Below, in pieces: positions 45,563 through 55,141 of a stretch of DNA of 64,000 nucleotides. The notes under the pieces were generated by a model that saw only the letters and a list, made by a program, of their open reading frames with translations, made no database searches and had not been told where the DNA came from. Position numbers and translations under genes: made by a program. The stretch comes from Riemerella columbipharyngis (GTDB taxonomy: Bacteria > Bacteroidota > Bacteroidia > Flavobacteriales > Weeksellaceae), in the NCBI RefSeq assembly GCF_900101995.1, contig NZ_FNAS01000005.1:1-64000 (forward strand). Direction: 5' to 3'. How positions within the stretch are numbered: the first letter of the stretch is position 1; each line of letters begins with the position of its first letter.

Positions 45563-46204
45563 ATGCAGCATATAGAAAACATAAAAAAATTATTCAGTAA
45601 TCATCAGACAAAACATCCTTTATTAGAGCGTATAGAGGCAGGAAGATTACACCTATCCTCCGGTAGAGTGGTCGCATGTGACCCCTTGATTACCAATGAC
45701 AAAGACGCTTTTATCGTTCTTTTTCCGAAAGGGGATTTCACCACTTATATTTACAAAGAGAGAGAAACAGAGTGCATCGCCTATACAGAAGTGATTTTTG
45801 AAAATGATGCAATTACACAATGGGAAATGGCTCTGTGTAACGGCCAAGATATAAAAAAACTTGAAGACGAAGAAATCTTTGGATATCCCGTAAAAAGCGG
45901 TATGGGCTGCTATATGGACTTTGACACACAGCAGCTGTTAAATGAATTGGAACAACTTTTGTACAGTAGAAAGGGTGAGGATTTCAGAGGTATATACGAG
46001 GAATTTTTCCACGAATACTTCTTTAATGAAAAAGGTGCAATAAACCAATTCGCATCCCTAAATCCTAAAGAAAATTTAAGCAACAACATTATAGCCTTTG
46101 AAACAGGCTATGGCGAGGGGTTCTATGCGAGTTATATTGGCTTTAACAATGCCCGCCGTCCCGTAAAATTAGTAACAGAATTTATTGAGATTAGTGCAGA
46201 TTAA
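45563..46204 (+). CDS. DUF4241 domain protein
   Basis: A 213-residue cytoplasmic protein with the DUF4241 pattern: LSSGRVVACDPLI, FPKGDFTTYIY, EIFGYPVKSGMGCYMDF and FETGYGEGFYASYIGFN. The function of the family is unknown; DUF4241 proteins occur singly and in immunity-like contexts, but no toxin gene is visible beside this one. It is 34 bases after valS and 15 before the PfkB kinase. Confidence 0.82.
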   Translation: MQHIENIKKLFSNHQTKHPLLERIEAGRLHLSSGRVVACDPLITNDKDAFIVLFPKGDFTTYIYKERETECIAYTEVIFENDAITQWEMALCNGQDIKKLEDEEIFGYPVKSGMGCYMDFDTQQLLNELEQLLYSRKGEDFRGIYEEFFHEYFFNEKGAINQFASLNPKENLSNNIIAFETGYGEGFYASYIGFNNARRPVKLVTEFIEISAD

Positions 46205-46219
46205 AAAGATTAGATTATA

Positions 46220-47113
46220 ATGAAATTAAGTACTCATCAACCCAAAATAATAGTAGTAGGAAGCTCTTCCATAGATTTGGTAATGAATACCGTACAGCCA
46301 GCTCTCCCCGGAGAAACTGTAATGGCCGCACAATCCGAAAATTTCTTCGGTGGTAAAGGTGCCAATCAGGCTGTGGCGTGTTCTCGATTGGGTACGAGTG
46401 TTTATCTCATAGGACGGGTGGGTATGGATCCGTACGGACAACAAATCTTGAGACACCTGAAAGACGAAGGCGTGAATGTAGCCTATATCTCCGAAGACCA
46501 AGATGAGCCTACAGGAACCGCCTATGTTACTTCTTTCGACGGAAAGAACAGCATCGTGGTAGTTCCCTCTGCCAACCGCTCTTTGACTCCCAAAAAAATT
46601 GAAATGGCTAAGGATCTGTTTGAAACAGCAGACATAGTCTTAGTTCAATTAGAAACTTCCTCAGAAGTATTACAACAAACCTATGAACTTTGCAAAAAAA
46701 ATAAAAAACGATTAGGCATATATGCCGCTCCTGCGACTAAACTTTCCGATGAAATTGTAGATTATGCCACTTTTATTGTTGCAAAGAAAAAAGATTTGAG
46801 TATTCTATTCGGTGAGGATAGAAAGGAAGTAATTTTACAAAAGCTCCCTAATAAATTATTCATCAGAAACGATACCAATACGACTATATACTATGACGGC
46901 GAGGAAATGAGATACTATCAAAAAGAGCCCGAAAACAAAGCCCACAATATGGGAATGGGCGATGCCTTTACCGCCGGATTTGCAGTAGCATTATGCCACG
47001 GGAATCCTATAAAAGAATGTGTAAAATTCGGGAATGATATTTCCTTGAGAGTCTCTGCACACAGAGGCTCGCAAAGAGGGCTTCCGCACCTAAGAGACCT
47101 TGAACTGAAATAA
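46220..47113 (+). CDS. PfkB-family carbohydrate kinase (ribokinase-like)
   Basis: A 297-residue kinase. FFGGKGANQAVACSRLG (signature 1) and NMGMGDAFTAGFAVAL (signature 2, with the catalytic Asp of GDAF) are clear; the fold and length fit ribokinase. Signature 2 reads GMGDAF where GAGDAF is usual. The substrate may be ribose or another sugar or nucleoside. The LuxE-like gene begins 1 base after its stop, so the two should be expressed together. Confidence 0.87.
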   Translation: MKLSTHQPKIIVVGSSSIDLVMNTVQPALPGETVMAAQSENFFGGKGANQAVACSRLGTSVYLIGRVGMDPYGQQILRHLKDEGVNVAYISEDQDEPTGTAYVTSFDGKNSIVVVPSANRSLTPKKIEMAKDLFETADIVLVQLETSSEVLQQTYELCKKNKKRLGIYAAPATKLSDEIVDYATFIVAKKKDLSILFGEDRKEVILQKLPNKLFIRNDTNTTIYYDGEEMRYYQKEPENKAHNMGMGDAFTAGFAVALCHGNPIKECVKFGNDISLRVSAHRGSQRGLPHLRDLELK

Positions 47114-47114
47114 T

Positions 47115-48128
47115 ATGCAAGAGCCTTTCGGTATAAAAACAGAGCAAGAGTTTTCCGAGCTTTGTATTGAAACTTTTCTATTCCAATATCATCAGGTAGA
47201 GGTATATAAAAAATTTGTGGATGCCTTGAATATTGACATTGATAAGGTTTTATCTATCGAAAAAATCCCTTTTTTACCGATAGAGATGTTCAAGCACCAC
47301 AAAGTCATAGACAAAAATTATGCTCCGGAACTATTTTTCCAAAGCTCCGGAACAACACAGCAAAACCTCTCCAAACATTGGATAGCAGATGAAATACTCT
47401 ACCAAAAAAGTATTTATGAAAGTTTTTCTCAATTCATAGGCAAACCCGAAGATTTTATTTTTCTGGGACTGCTCCCTAATTATTTAGAGCGAAAGAATGC
47501 CTCACTTATCTATATGGTAGATTTCCTGATGAAAAAATCATCAAAAAGAGAAAACGGCTATTTCCTCTACGACCATCTCAAGCTCTACGAACTGCTGTCT
47601 TCATTAGCATCAGAAAACAAGAAAATCATTCTGTTCGGGGTATCGTTTGCCTTACTGGATTTTTTGGACACCTTAGAGGTAAACGGATTAAATCTTTGCC
47701 CAAACAAAAATTTATACATCATAGAAACCGGCGGAATGAAAGGACGAAAAGAGGAAATGACCAAAGATGCCCTCCTTGAAATTCTTAAAAACAGATTTAG
47801 TTCTCAAAATATTTTTTCCGAATATTCTATGACTGAGCTGCTTTCTCAAGCTTACTCATTGGGCAACAATATCTACGAAAGCCCTTCTTGGATGCGTATT
47901 CTCATCCGTGATACGGAAGACCCTTTTAATTATTGCCCTATCGGGAAAACCGGGGGAATTAACATCATAGACCTTGCTAATAGGCATAGTTGCAGCTTTA
48001 TCGCTACTCAAGATTTAGGAAAATTACTTTCTAAAAAAGAAGACAATATTCTTCGCCATACCCCTTTCCAAGTACTCGGGCGGATAGACCACTCCGATAT
48101 AAGGGGCTGCAGCCTTTTGGTATCATAA
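47115..48128 (+). CDS. LuxE-like acyl-protein synthetase / acyltransferase
   Basis: A 337-residue LuxE-family protein. FFQSSGTTQQNLSKHWI contains the Ser/Thr/Gly-rich acyl-adenylate loop, and YIIETGGMKGRKEEMTK and SEYSMTELLSQAY follow as in LuxE and the adenylate-forming enzymes. There are no luxCDAB genes, so bioluminescence is not implied; it may activate a fatty acid or other acyl group for an envelope or modification pathway. The stop codon overlaps the U-run of the converging RNase P RNA gene. Confidence 0.82.
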   Translation: MQEPFGIKTEQEFSELCIETFLFQYHQVEVYKKFVDALNIDIDKVLSIEKIPFLPIEMFKHHKVIDKNYAPELFFQSSGTTQQNLSKHWIADEILYQKSIYESFSQFIGKPEDFIFLGLLPNYLERKNASLIYMVDFLMKKSSKRENGYFLYDHLKLYELLSSLASENKKIILFGVSFALLDFLDTLEVNGLNLCPNKNLYIIETGGMKGRKEEMTKDALLEILKNRFSSQNIFSEYSMTELLSQAYSLGNNIYESPSWMRILIRDTEDPFNYCPIGKTGGINIIDLANRHSCSFIATQDLGKLLSKKEDNILRHTPFQVLGRIDHSDIRGCSLLVS

Positions 48129-48131
48129 AAA

Positions 48132-48437
48132 CCACAACAGGGACTATAAGCCGGATTCTGTACTTTGCGAACAAAGTGCTTGTTATTTATCTACGCCTAC
48201 CATTGCTGAAAGGCTTTAGCTGCCTACCCCTCGGCATTGGACGAGCCGCCCTTAGTTGCCGATATACTTGGCATTACACCGCATAGAGTTTACCTGATTT
48301 CACTACAGCCGAACTGTACTTGCTTTCTGTTGCACTGGTCCTCACATCACTGTGGACGGCCGTTAGCCGCTATGCTGCCCTATGGTGTCCGGACTTTCCT
48401 CTCTGCTAAGCAAAGCAACAAGCCGTCTCTGTTGTGG
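48132..48437 (-). ncRNA. rnpB: RNase P RNA
   Basis: The minus strand carries the two hallmarks of bacterial RNase P RNA: GAGGAAAGTCCGGAC at 48401-48387 near the 5' end and ACAGAATCCGGCTTAT at 48161-48146 near the 3' end, 306 bases in all. The ends pair as helix P1 (CCACAAC with GTTGTGG), followed by a U5 run that ends transcription. It is the catalytic RNA for tRNA 5' processing. The -7 box at 48442-48449 puts the start right at the 5' end. Confidence 0.96.
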
Positions 48438-48441
48438 ACTG

Positions 48442-48449
48442 CAAAAGTA
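48442..48449 (-). promoter_or_regulatory. Candidate -7 box of rnpB
   Basis: TACTTTTG on the minus strand, 4 bases before the RNA 5' end, an ideal distance for TAnnTTTG. Confidence 0.65.
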
Positions 48450-48996
48450 TTAAAACAAATTGAAAAAAGTTTCTTTTTCTTTGTTAGAGCTAAATTTACT
48501 CTACTGTTTCAGATAAAATTAAGATTATGACGTTTGTGATTTTTTAATATTTCTCATAAAAATCAATAGGAACAAACCCATTATAGACAAAGCTATTGGA
48601 TGAATCCACAAGCTATTAACCTCAAAAGATCAATACAGGTAACAGCCAACAATGTGTACAAGAAACACAAACATTCTCTATAAAATTACCAATTTTTTTC
48701 ATATTGTATTTTTCGTTATAATCGTTAGAATCTACTATTAGATAGAACTTCCTTCTGTATTTAATTAAATATCCGAATACTATAGTAATACCCAAACTAA
48801 TAACTCTATTCTTGTCTTTTCAATTCCTTTTAATTTGAATATATCCTATTATTGATTACTATATGTTTCTCTATTTCATTACAATTAAAAAACTTGGGAT
48901 AACAAAAATACTGATATAAGAAATAAAAAAATAGATTAATCATTGCAATCAATTTTATAAATAATTACAAATGATAATTCCTACAATCCTATTTTG
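48450..48996. other. Intergenic region, about 550 bases, with a possible decayed membrane ORF
   Basis: AT-rich with no intact gene. On the minus strand a 65-codon frame (48622-48819) bounded by stops, with no ATG until codon 40, reads as a hydrophobic segment (SLGITIVFGYLI), a basic stretch (KYRRKF), MKKIGNFIENVC and a second hydrophobic tail. Another short open stretch with YFLYQYFCYPKFF lies upstream in a different frame. Together they look like remains of a small membrane protein (DUF3784-like), but this is a weak call. Confidence 0.4.
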
Positions 48997-50616
48997 TTAA
49001 GGCAATATCTCCTCTAAAAGTTCGCCCTGAGTACCGTTTGGCATCGGAATACTCAGCTTTTGGGAAATGCTAGGTGCTATGCTGGTAATGTTATATCTTT
49101 TGTAACTAATCCCCGGTTTTACCTTCCAGCCGTACCAGATATTGGGCACATTGGTATCATACATATAAGAAGTTCCGTGCGAAGTACCGCGTGTACCATG
49201 TGGCAAATATTGCGGACGTAAAAGAACCATCAAATCTCCATTTTGCTTAGGATTGTAGCCCCGTTCTATCAAACAAAGATTATAATCTGTAGGATTTCCT
49301 CTTAGGATATCTTCTCTGGAATACACTCTTGACACGAAAGGTTTTTTGTACATCCATTCTTTTACTTCTTTTATTATTTTGTCGTAGTCGAGATTTTTCT
49401 CTGCTATTACTTTATTATTCAAGAATATATTTTGATTGGAGTAATTATCAAATATATTCACGCCGTATTTTTCTTGGAAATAATTTTTCATATCCTTAAG
49501 CACTTGTTTAGAATCTATAGAAGAAACATTATAACCTCTGTCTTTGAGATACTGAGGATTCTCTGCCGCTGCATGGTCTGCAGTCAGAAAAAGCAGGTAA
49601 TTCCCCTTTCCTACTCTTTTATCCAAATGATTTAAAAGATTCTCTATATTCTTATCCAATCTTAAATAGGTATCTTCTATCTCCACAGAACGCGGGCCAA
49701 AAGCATGCCCTACATAATCCGTAGATGAAAAACTAAGTGCTAAAAAATCCGGATACTTGCCCTGCCCCAATTTCTCGTTGTCTATTGCAGCTTCTGCAAA
49801 AAGCTCTACCATATCATTACCATAAGGCGTAGATTTTATAATTTCCAGATTCTTTTCCTTTTGGGCGATTGTTTTAAGATCGTAAGGAAAAACCGGAGTG
49901 TTCTTAGTAGAGAACACCTCCTCGTAAGGGGTATTATCTTCTGTGCTGGCTGTATATTCAGAAGGGTTTTTCATTAGAGACCATCCTGCATCTACAAATT
50001 TCCGAGCATATTTCTTTTTATTAAAATCCACTACCCATTGCGGCAGTTTTTCCATATAGAATGTACTGGTAATATAATCTCCCATATTAGACATCCAGTA
50101 GGCCGCATTAGCAAAATGCCCTGCCGGCAGTATCGCTGCACGGTCTTTTTCGGAAATACCAATAACTTTTCCCTTAAAGTTAGTATCTAATCTAAATTCA
50201 TCTGTTACAGTAGTCGCCAAAAGCCTTTTCGGTGACTCCCAGCCCTGCTTATCTTGAGGGTCTATACCCACGCTTTTCACTTGGTCATCAAAGGTACAAT
50301 ACACACTTTTACCTTCTTCTTTGCTGAACCAATTATTTCCTACTATTCCGTGAACAGAAGGTGTAGTCCCCGTATAAAGGCTGCTATGCCCTGGTGCCGT
50401 ATATGTAGGCATATAGTTGTAATTGGTATTTCTAAAGATAAAGCCCTCTTTCATTAACCTTTTAAATCCGCCCTCTCCGAACTGGTCATAGTATCTGTAA
50501 AGGTAGTCCGGACGCATCTGGTCAACCACTATACCGACAACCAACTTCGGTCTTTCCACTTGAGAAAATACTGCACAAGTCACACATAAGAAAACTAAAC
50601 TGACAATTTTTTTCAT
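48997..50616 (-). CDS. PafA-like alkaline phosphatase
   Basis: A 539-residue exported phosphatase. A signal peptide (ending VFSQ) precedes VVGIVVDQMRPDYL, whose Asp32 binds metal; PTYTAPGHSSLYTG places the nucleophile at Thr73, and SEKDRAAILPAGH (155-167) has the Lys-x-Arg pair (157 and 159) described for PafA, a Thr-nucleophile enzyme known from Elizabethkingia. LTADHAAAENP gives further metal ligands. It releases phosphate from organic phosphates in the periplasm. Confidence 0.9.
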   Translation of the reverse strand: MKKIVSLVFLCVTCAVFSQVERPKLVVGIVVDQMRPDYLYRYYDQFGEGGFKRLMKEGFIFRNTNYNYMPTYTAPGHSSLYTGTTPSVHGIVGNNWFSKEEGKSVYCTFDDQVKSVGIDPQDKQGWESPKRLLATTVTDEFRLDTNFKGKVIGISEKDRAAILPAGHFANAAYWMSNMGDYITSTFYMEKLPQWVVDFNKKKYARKFVDAGWSLMKNPSEYTASTEDNTPYEEVFSTKNTPVFPYDLKTIAQKEKNLEIIKSTPYGNDMVELFAEAAIDNEKLGQGKYPDFLALSFSSTDYVGHAFGPRSVEIEDTYLRLDKNIENLLNHLDKRVGKGNYLLFLTADHAAAENPQYLKDRGYNVSSIDSKQVLKDMKNYFQEKYGVNIFDNYSNQNIFLNNKVIAEKNLDYDKIIKEVKEWMYKKPFVSRVYSREDILRGNPTDYNLCLIERGYNPKQNGDLMVLLRPQYLPHGTRGTSHGTSYMYDTNVPNIWYGWKVKPGISYKRYNITSIAPSISQKLSIPMPNGTQGELLEEILP

Positions 50617-50700
50617 TCTATAAATTATTTTGGTGCTAAGCTAAAAATTATCTCCGAAATTAAGAAGTTTTTGAGTTTAATTTTTCTTAAAGTCAAAAAA

Positions 50701-50726
50701 AAACTGCAAGCGAGAAGCCCACAGTT
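50701..50726 (-). terminator. Weak terminator after the OmpP1-like gene
   Basis: On the minus strand, AACTG and CAGTT form a short 5-bp stem with a 14-base loop followed by a long U-run. The stem is weak. Confidence 0.4.
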
Positions 50727-50749
50727 AAAAAAGTTATTATTTATAAAGT

Positions 50750-52201
50750 TTAGAACCTTAGTCCTAATGTTAGAAGAAGGTTGCTTCTATTGTGTTTTAC
50801 CTTAGATACGATACTTGCATTGCCATTGTCTAATCCATCTATATTAGGAACAGGTAACCCAAGCCCATTCGCACTCTCTACAGCATAACGCCCACCAAAG
50901 AATGGATTAGAATAATTGGAAGTAACATTTTGATAAGCCAAATCCACATAGAATGATTTGAAGTCGTAGCCTAATCCTGCGGCTAAAGTTTTCACGCTAC
51001 CCGCATACAAATCATTGTAACTCTTATCTTCTATACCACTACCATTGTTGCTAATAACACCTAAAGATGCATTGCTGAAAGGATTACTTTGATAGGCATA
51101 TCCACCTCTTAGACGGAAACCTTGATAACGGTATTCTGCACCTACTTTCACTTCCGATTGATTTTTATATACTTTTCTAAAGAATTCGTTGAGCTGTGTA
51201 GTCACTTCATTATCTAAATCAGAGGTGTATTTAGGTTTGCTTACTCCTAAAGTATAATCCACATTGATCGCAAAGTTTTTATTTGGAACATAGGCAGCAC
51301 TTAGCCCTACTTTGGTAGGCGAAGACAGTCTTCTGCTGCTATCATAGACATCGGATACTATGGCGTTGTTATCTAAATAATAATGGTTGTAACTTCTATT
51401 GATATTCCACCAAGTAGGCGACTGCAAACTCAGCCCCAGTCTCAGACCTCCGTCTAATTTTCTGATAACGCCTGCGGATATAGAAACCCCATTAGAAGAC
51501 TCTTGGTAAGGGGTATCTTGCTTTTCATAAATCGCCGTGTCTCCGTTGCTCTTCATCATTAGCCTAAAGAAATCACCTTGTTCTAAATCTGCAGAATAAA
51601 AATTAAGTCCCCCACCCAAATACCATTGATTATCATAATTTCCGCCCACAGCAAAAGACAACACAGAAGAACGCCCTACTCTATTATAAGCGTGTCCATC
51701 GTACAATAGCTCATCTTGTACATTCTGCTCTGTACTATTGGTATAGGAAACAGCATCTGATATACTATGATTCTCAGGTGTTCTGATATAACTGTCTAAA
51801 TCTCTGTATTTATAGTTTAGCCCTATATTGACAAATTTCCATTTGGAATCAAACGGTTCAAAAACCACCAATGCCCCAGCCTGTGTGAGATTAGTCTTTT
51901 TGAAAGTCTGATCCAAAGAACCGCTGCCCAAAGTAGAGGTATTGGTATAGCTCGTTACGCCCAGTGTAGCATTGATTTCGTTGATGATAGCCACACCCAC
52001 TCCGGCAGGATTGGATTCTATTGTAGATAAATCTCCGCCTAATGCCCCCATACTCCCTGCCATAGACATATACCGAGAAGTTCCCGTAGGCGGTGTATAG
52101 CCTGAATAGACATCCAAAGTATTCCTGATAGCAGATACATCTTGAGCATAAAATAAAGATGCTACGCTAATTCCTATGAGTGAAAATATTTTTTTATTCA
52201 T
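50750..52201 (-). CDS. OmpP1/FadL/TodX-type outer-membrane transport protein
   Basis: A 483-residue protein with a signal peptide (ending LFYAQ) and the N-terminal plug motif of this family, TSRYMSMAGSMGALGGDLSTIESNPAGVG split over a hatch region, followed by many amphipathic strands and a terminal Phe (LTLGLRF). Homologues move hydrophobic compounds across the outer membrane; the cargo is unknown. It lies 18 bases after the aromatic-rich lipoprotein gene and probably shares its transcript. Confidence 0.85.
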   Translation of the reverse strand: MNKKIFSLIGISVASLFYAQDVSAIRNTLDVYSGYTPPTGTSRYMSMAGSMGALGGDLSTIESNPAGVGVAIINEINATLGVTSYTNTSTLGSGSLDQTFKKTNLTQAGALVVFEPFDSKWKFVNIGLNYKYRDLDSYIRTPENHSISDAVSYTNSTEQNVQDELLYDGHAYNRVGRSSVLSFAVGGNYDNQWYLGGGLNFYSADLEQGDFFRLMMKSNGDTAIYEKQDTPYQESSNGVSISAGVIRKLDGGLRLGLSLQSPTWWNINRSYNHYYLDNNAIVSDVYDSSRRLSSPTKVGLSAAYVPNKNFAINVDYTLGVSKPKYTSDLDNEVTTQLNEFFRKVYKNQSEVKVGAEYRYQGFRLRGGYAYQSNPFSNASLGVISNNGSGIEDKSYNDLYAGSVKTLAAGLGYDFKSFYVDLAYQNVTSNYSNPFFGGRYAVESANGLGLPVPNIDGLDNGNASIVSKVKHNRSNLLLTLGLRF

Positions 52202-52219
52202 TTTTTTTATTTTTAATTA

Positions 52220-53149
52220 TTATCTAAAGCCTCCTGTTCTGAAACCTCTGGAAGAACTCCTCGAATAATTACCTGAACTAAAACCGGAATTACTTGACCT
52301 AAAACTATTATTAGAATTTGTTCTTTGAGGCGGGTTGTTATTCACCGTCTGCTGCCTACCGAATCCGGAAGAGCGGAATCCGTCATTTCGCCTGTTAGTG
52401 TTATAGCCATTATTACTATTACCTCTATTTGAATAGAAACCGCTATTATCGCTATTTCTTCGGTAACCACCATTAGAACCCATTCTATCCACGGTATCTA
52501 TTTCTGCTCTTCTATAATTTCGGTGAGGAACCACTATATAGCTATAGCCACCGTAGTAAGGATCGTAATAGCCTCTATCATAGTAAGGATTCCAGCTATA
52601 GAAACCACGATAATAAAGAGAGTAGAAGCCTCCCCAGCCAAAATATGGATTATAGCCAAAGTATGGATTGTAACCGTAATAAGGACTTGCCCAGCCCGAA
52701 TTGTTCCAACCATAAGGATAATTGCCCCAATTCATTCCGAAGTAAGAGTTCCAGCCGTAGCCGCCACCCCATCCGAAACCTAAGCTCCAATAAGGCTCAT
52801 AGCCAAAATCATTGTAATAAGGCGTAGCCCAGTAAGGGTCATAACGGCGTTCTACACCAGAGAAATCTCCCCAATCCGAGCTTTTGCTCCATTTATCATA
52901 GCGTTTCTCCTTTTCTCTTTTCAGTTGTTCTGATTGCTCTATGGTGTTATTGTAACTATAGTCCTTACCTATCGAATTATCATCTGCCATCAGCAGGCGT
53001 TGCTCTATCACATCTGTTTTAGGATCGTAGAAAGCTCCGTCTGTCTCTGTGTAGCCTTCTATCTGTACCCCACAAGAGACTAATACGAATCCCATAGAAA
53101 CACTTAAAGCCAAAGTGCTCCATCTGTCGATTAAATTTTTGTAATTCAT
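52220..53149 (-). CDS. Aromatic/Gly/Asn-rich lipoprotein with low-complexity repeats
   Basis: A 309-residue lipoprotein: the lipobox LVSC (Cys26) is followed by an acidic linker and then a core of Tyr/Trp/Gly/Asn-rich units such as YNPYFGYNPYFGWGG and YYDRGYYDPYYGGYSY, and a Ser/Asn/Arg-rich C-terminus. No enzymatic motif is visible, so it is likely structural and surface exposed; function unknown. It lies upstream of proS on the other strand and upstream of the OmpP1-like gene. Confidence 0.8.
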   Translation of the reverse strand: MNYKNLIDRWSTLALSVSMGFVLVSCGVQIEGYTETDGAFYDPKTDVIEQRLLMADDNSIGKDYSYNNTIEQSEQLKREKEKRYDKWSKSSDWGDFSGVERRYDPYWATPYYNDFGYEPYWSLGFGWGGGYGWNSYFGMNWGNYPYGWNNSGWASPYYGYNPYFGYNPYFGWGGFYSLYYRGFYSWNPYYDRGYYDPYYGGYSYIVVPHRNYRRAEIDTVDRMGSNGGYRRNSDNSGFYSNRGNSNNGYNTNRRNDGFRSSGFGRQQTVNNNPPQRTNSNNSFRSSNSGFSSGNYSRSSSRGFRTGGFR

Positions 53150-53323
53150 TTTATGTGATTTATTATGGTTTAACTATATTTGCCTTGTCTTAAAAGTATA
53201 ACAAAAAATATACCATATTCATTTAATGTAAAATAGCTAACTTTAGTGTTTCTGAATAGGTTATTTAATCCATATACTTTTACAAAAGTAACAAAATAAA
53301 ATTAAAGAAAAACATTAACATCT

Positions 53324-54799
53324 ATGTCAAAACTAACCTCAAGAAGTGAAGATTATAGCAAGTGGTACAATGAGCTTGTTGTAAAAGCCGATTTAGCAGA
53401 AAGTTCCGGCGTAAGAGGCTGTATGGTAATAAAACCTTACGGGTATGCCATTTGGGAAAAAATGAGAGATCAACTGGATAAAAAATTTAAAGAAACCGGA
53501 CACCAGAATGCTTACTTCCCCATTTTTGTACCCAAAAGTCTATTTGAAGCAGAAGAAAAAAACGCAGAAGGTTTTGCCAAAGAATGTGCCGTAGTTACCC
53601 ACTACCGCCTAAAAACAGATCCTGAAAATCCACAAAAACTCATCGTAGATCCCAATGCAAAATTAGAGGAAGAGCTTATCGTACGACCTACTTCCGAAGC
53701 CATCATTTGGAATACCTACCGAAACTGGGTACAGTCTTACCGAGACCTTCCCATTCTCATTAACCAATGGGCGAATGTCGTAAGATGGGAAATGAGAACA
53801 AGACTTTTCCTAAGGACCGCAGAATTTCTTTGGCAAGAAGGACATACCGCACACGCCACCAAGGAAGAAGCCTTAGCCGAAACCGAACAGATGCTGGATA
53901 TCTATGCTGATTTTGCCGAAAACTTTATGGCAGTACCTGTGGTGAAAGGAGTAAAAACACCTTCCGAAAGATTTGCGGGTGCAGAGGAAACTTACTGTAT
54001 AGAAGCATTGATGCAAGACGGGAAAGCTCTACAAGCAGGGACTTCCCACTTTTTGGGACAAAACTTCCCTGAGGCTTTTGATGTCAAATTCACCAACAAA
54101 GAAGGTAAAATAGAATATGCGTGGGCTACTTCGTGGGGAGTATCCACAAGGCTAATGGGTGCTCTCATTATGTCTCATTCCGATGATTACGGACTTGTAT
54201 TGCCTCCATCGTTAGCCCCAATTCAAGTGGTTATTGTTCCTATATTTAAAGGAGAAGAGCAGCTTAAACAAATCGACGAGGTGGCTTTTGACATTCAGCA
54301 TAAATTGAAAAACTTAGGCATCTCTGTGAAATACGACAACCGCACGGAATACAAACCGGGATGGAAATTCGCCGAATATGAGCTAAAAGGTGTGCCGGTA
54401 AGAATTGCCATTGGACCGAAAGATTTGGAAAAAGGCGTTGTAGAAATCGCGAGGAGAGATACCCTGAGCAAAGAAATTCAGCCAATAGACAATATAGAGG
54501 TTTATATCAAAAATTTATTAGACAAAATCCAACAAGAGATATTCCACAAAGCCCTTAAATTCAGAGAGGAGCACATCACAAAAGTAGATTCTTACGAAGA
54601 ATTTAAGGAAGTTTTGGAAACCAAAGGTGGATTTATCCTTGCCCATTGGGACGGCACCGAAGAAGAGGAAGAGCAAATAAAAGAAGAAACCAAAGCGACA
54701 ATCCGCTGTATTCCATTAGAAGGCGAGAGAGAAGAAGGCGTTTCAATGATTTCAGGAAAACCGTCTAAACAAAGAGTCCTTTTTGCAAAAGCTTATTAA
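53324..54799 (+). CDS. proS: Prolyl-tRNA synthetase (short, archaeal/eukaryal type)
   Basis: A 491-residue class II synthetase without the bacterial editing insert, the form common in Bacteroidota. [40 protein letters not shown] (motif 2 area) and [24 protein letters not shown] (motif 3 and start of the anticodon domain) are clear, and the C-terminal zinc-like domain ends in [13 protein letters not shown]. Monocistronic, with a long 5' spacer shared with the lipoprotein gene. Confidence 0.96.
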   Translation: MSKLTSRSEDYSKWYNELVVKADLAESSGVRGCMVIKPYGYAIWEKMRDQLDKKFKETGHQNAYFPIFVPKSLFEAEEKNAEGFAKECAVVTHYRLKTDPENPQKLIVDPNAKLEEELIVRPTSEAIIWNTYRNWVQSYRDLPILINQWANVVRWEMRTRLFLRTAEFLWQEGHTAHATKEEALAETEQMLDIYADFAENFMAVPVVKGVKTPSERFAGAEETYCIEALMQDGKALQAGTSHFLGQNFPEAFDVKFTNKEGKIEYAWATSWGVSTRLMGALIMSHSDDYGLVLPPSLAPIQVVIVPIFKGEEQLKQIDEVAFDIQHKLKNLGISVKYDNRTEYKPGWKFAEYELKGVPVRIAIGPKDLEKGVVEIARRDTLSKEIQPIDNIEVYIKNLLDKIQQEIFHKALKFREEHITKVDSYEEFKEVLETKGGFILAHWDGTEEEEEQIKEETKATIRCIPLEGEREEGVSMISGKPSKQRVLFAKAY

Positions 54800-54972
54800 A
54801 AAGTAGAATCAGAGAATAGAGATATCAATACCAGAAAATTCATTTTTCGCAAAAAGCTGAATAAAAATCTATTAAACCGCCGTTTCAACTATCTTGAAAT
54901 GGCGGTTTTGATTATACGATTCCTTAACAATAAATTGTTTCAGACAGAATTTTATCCAATAAAAAATCCCAA

Positions 54973-55125
54973 TTAAGAACACCCGCAATCTTTATCGCAA
55001 TGGCTTTTGCTGCTTTTAAACTTTTTGGGTGAGAAATTCTTTCTAAAAAGTTTGAATATAGAGTAGCAAGCAAACAATACTACGACAAATATAATTATAT
55101 ATTGTACAGCTAATGAACCATCCAT
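54973..55125 (-). CDS. FeoB-associated Cys-rich membrane protein
   Basis: A 50-residue protein: an N-terminal membrane helix (YIIIFVVVLFACYSIFKLF), a basic stretch (KNFSPKKFKSSKS) and a Cys-rich tail, HCDKDCGCS. Small proteins of this design are found next to FeoB in Bacteroidota and are thought to help ferrous-iron transport. It begins 16 bases after the feoB stop. I take the ATG at 55125 (MDGSLAVQY); an earlier start would add 17 residues reaching into feoB. Confidence 0.83.
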   Translation of the reverse strand: MDGSLAVQYIIIFVVVLFACYSIFKLFRKNFSPKKFKSSKSHCDKDCGCS

Positions 55126-55141
55126 TGTTTTATTTATTTTA

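Noticed and set aside
48237-48530. 97-codon plus-strand frame
   Set aside because: It lies antisense to RNase P RNA and reflects the structured RNA sequence, with no promoter or domain.
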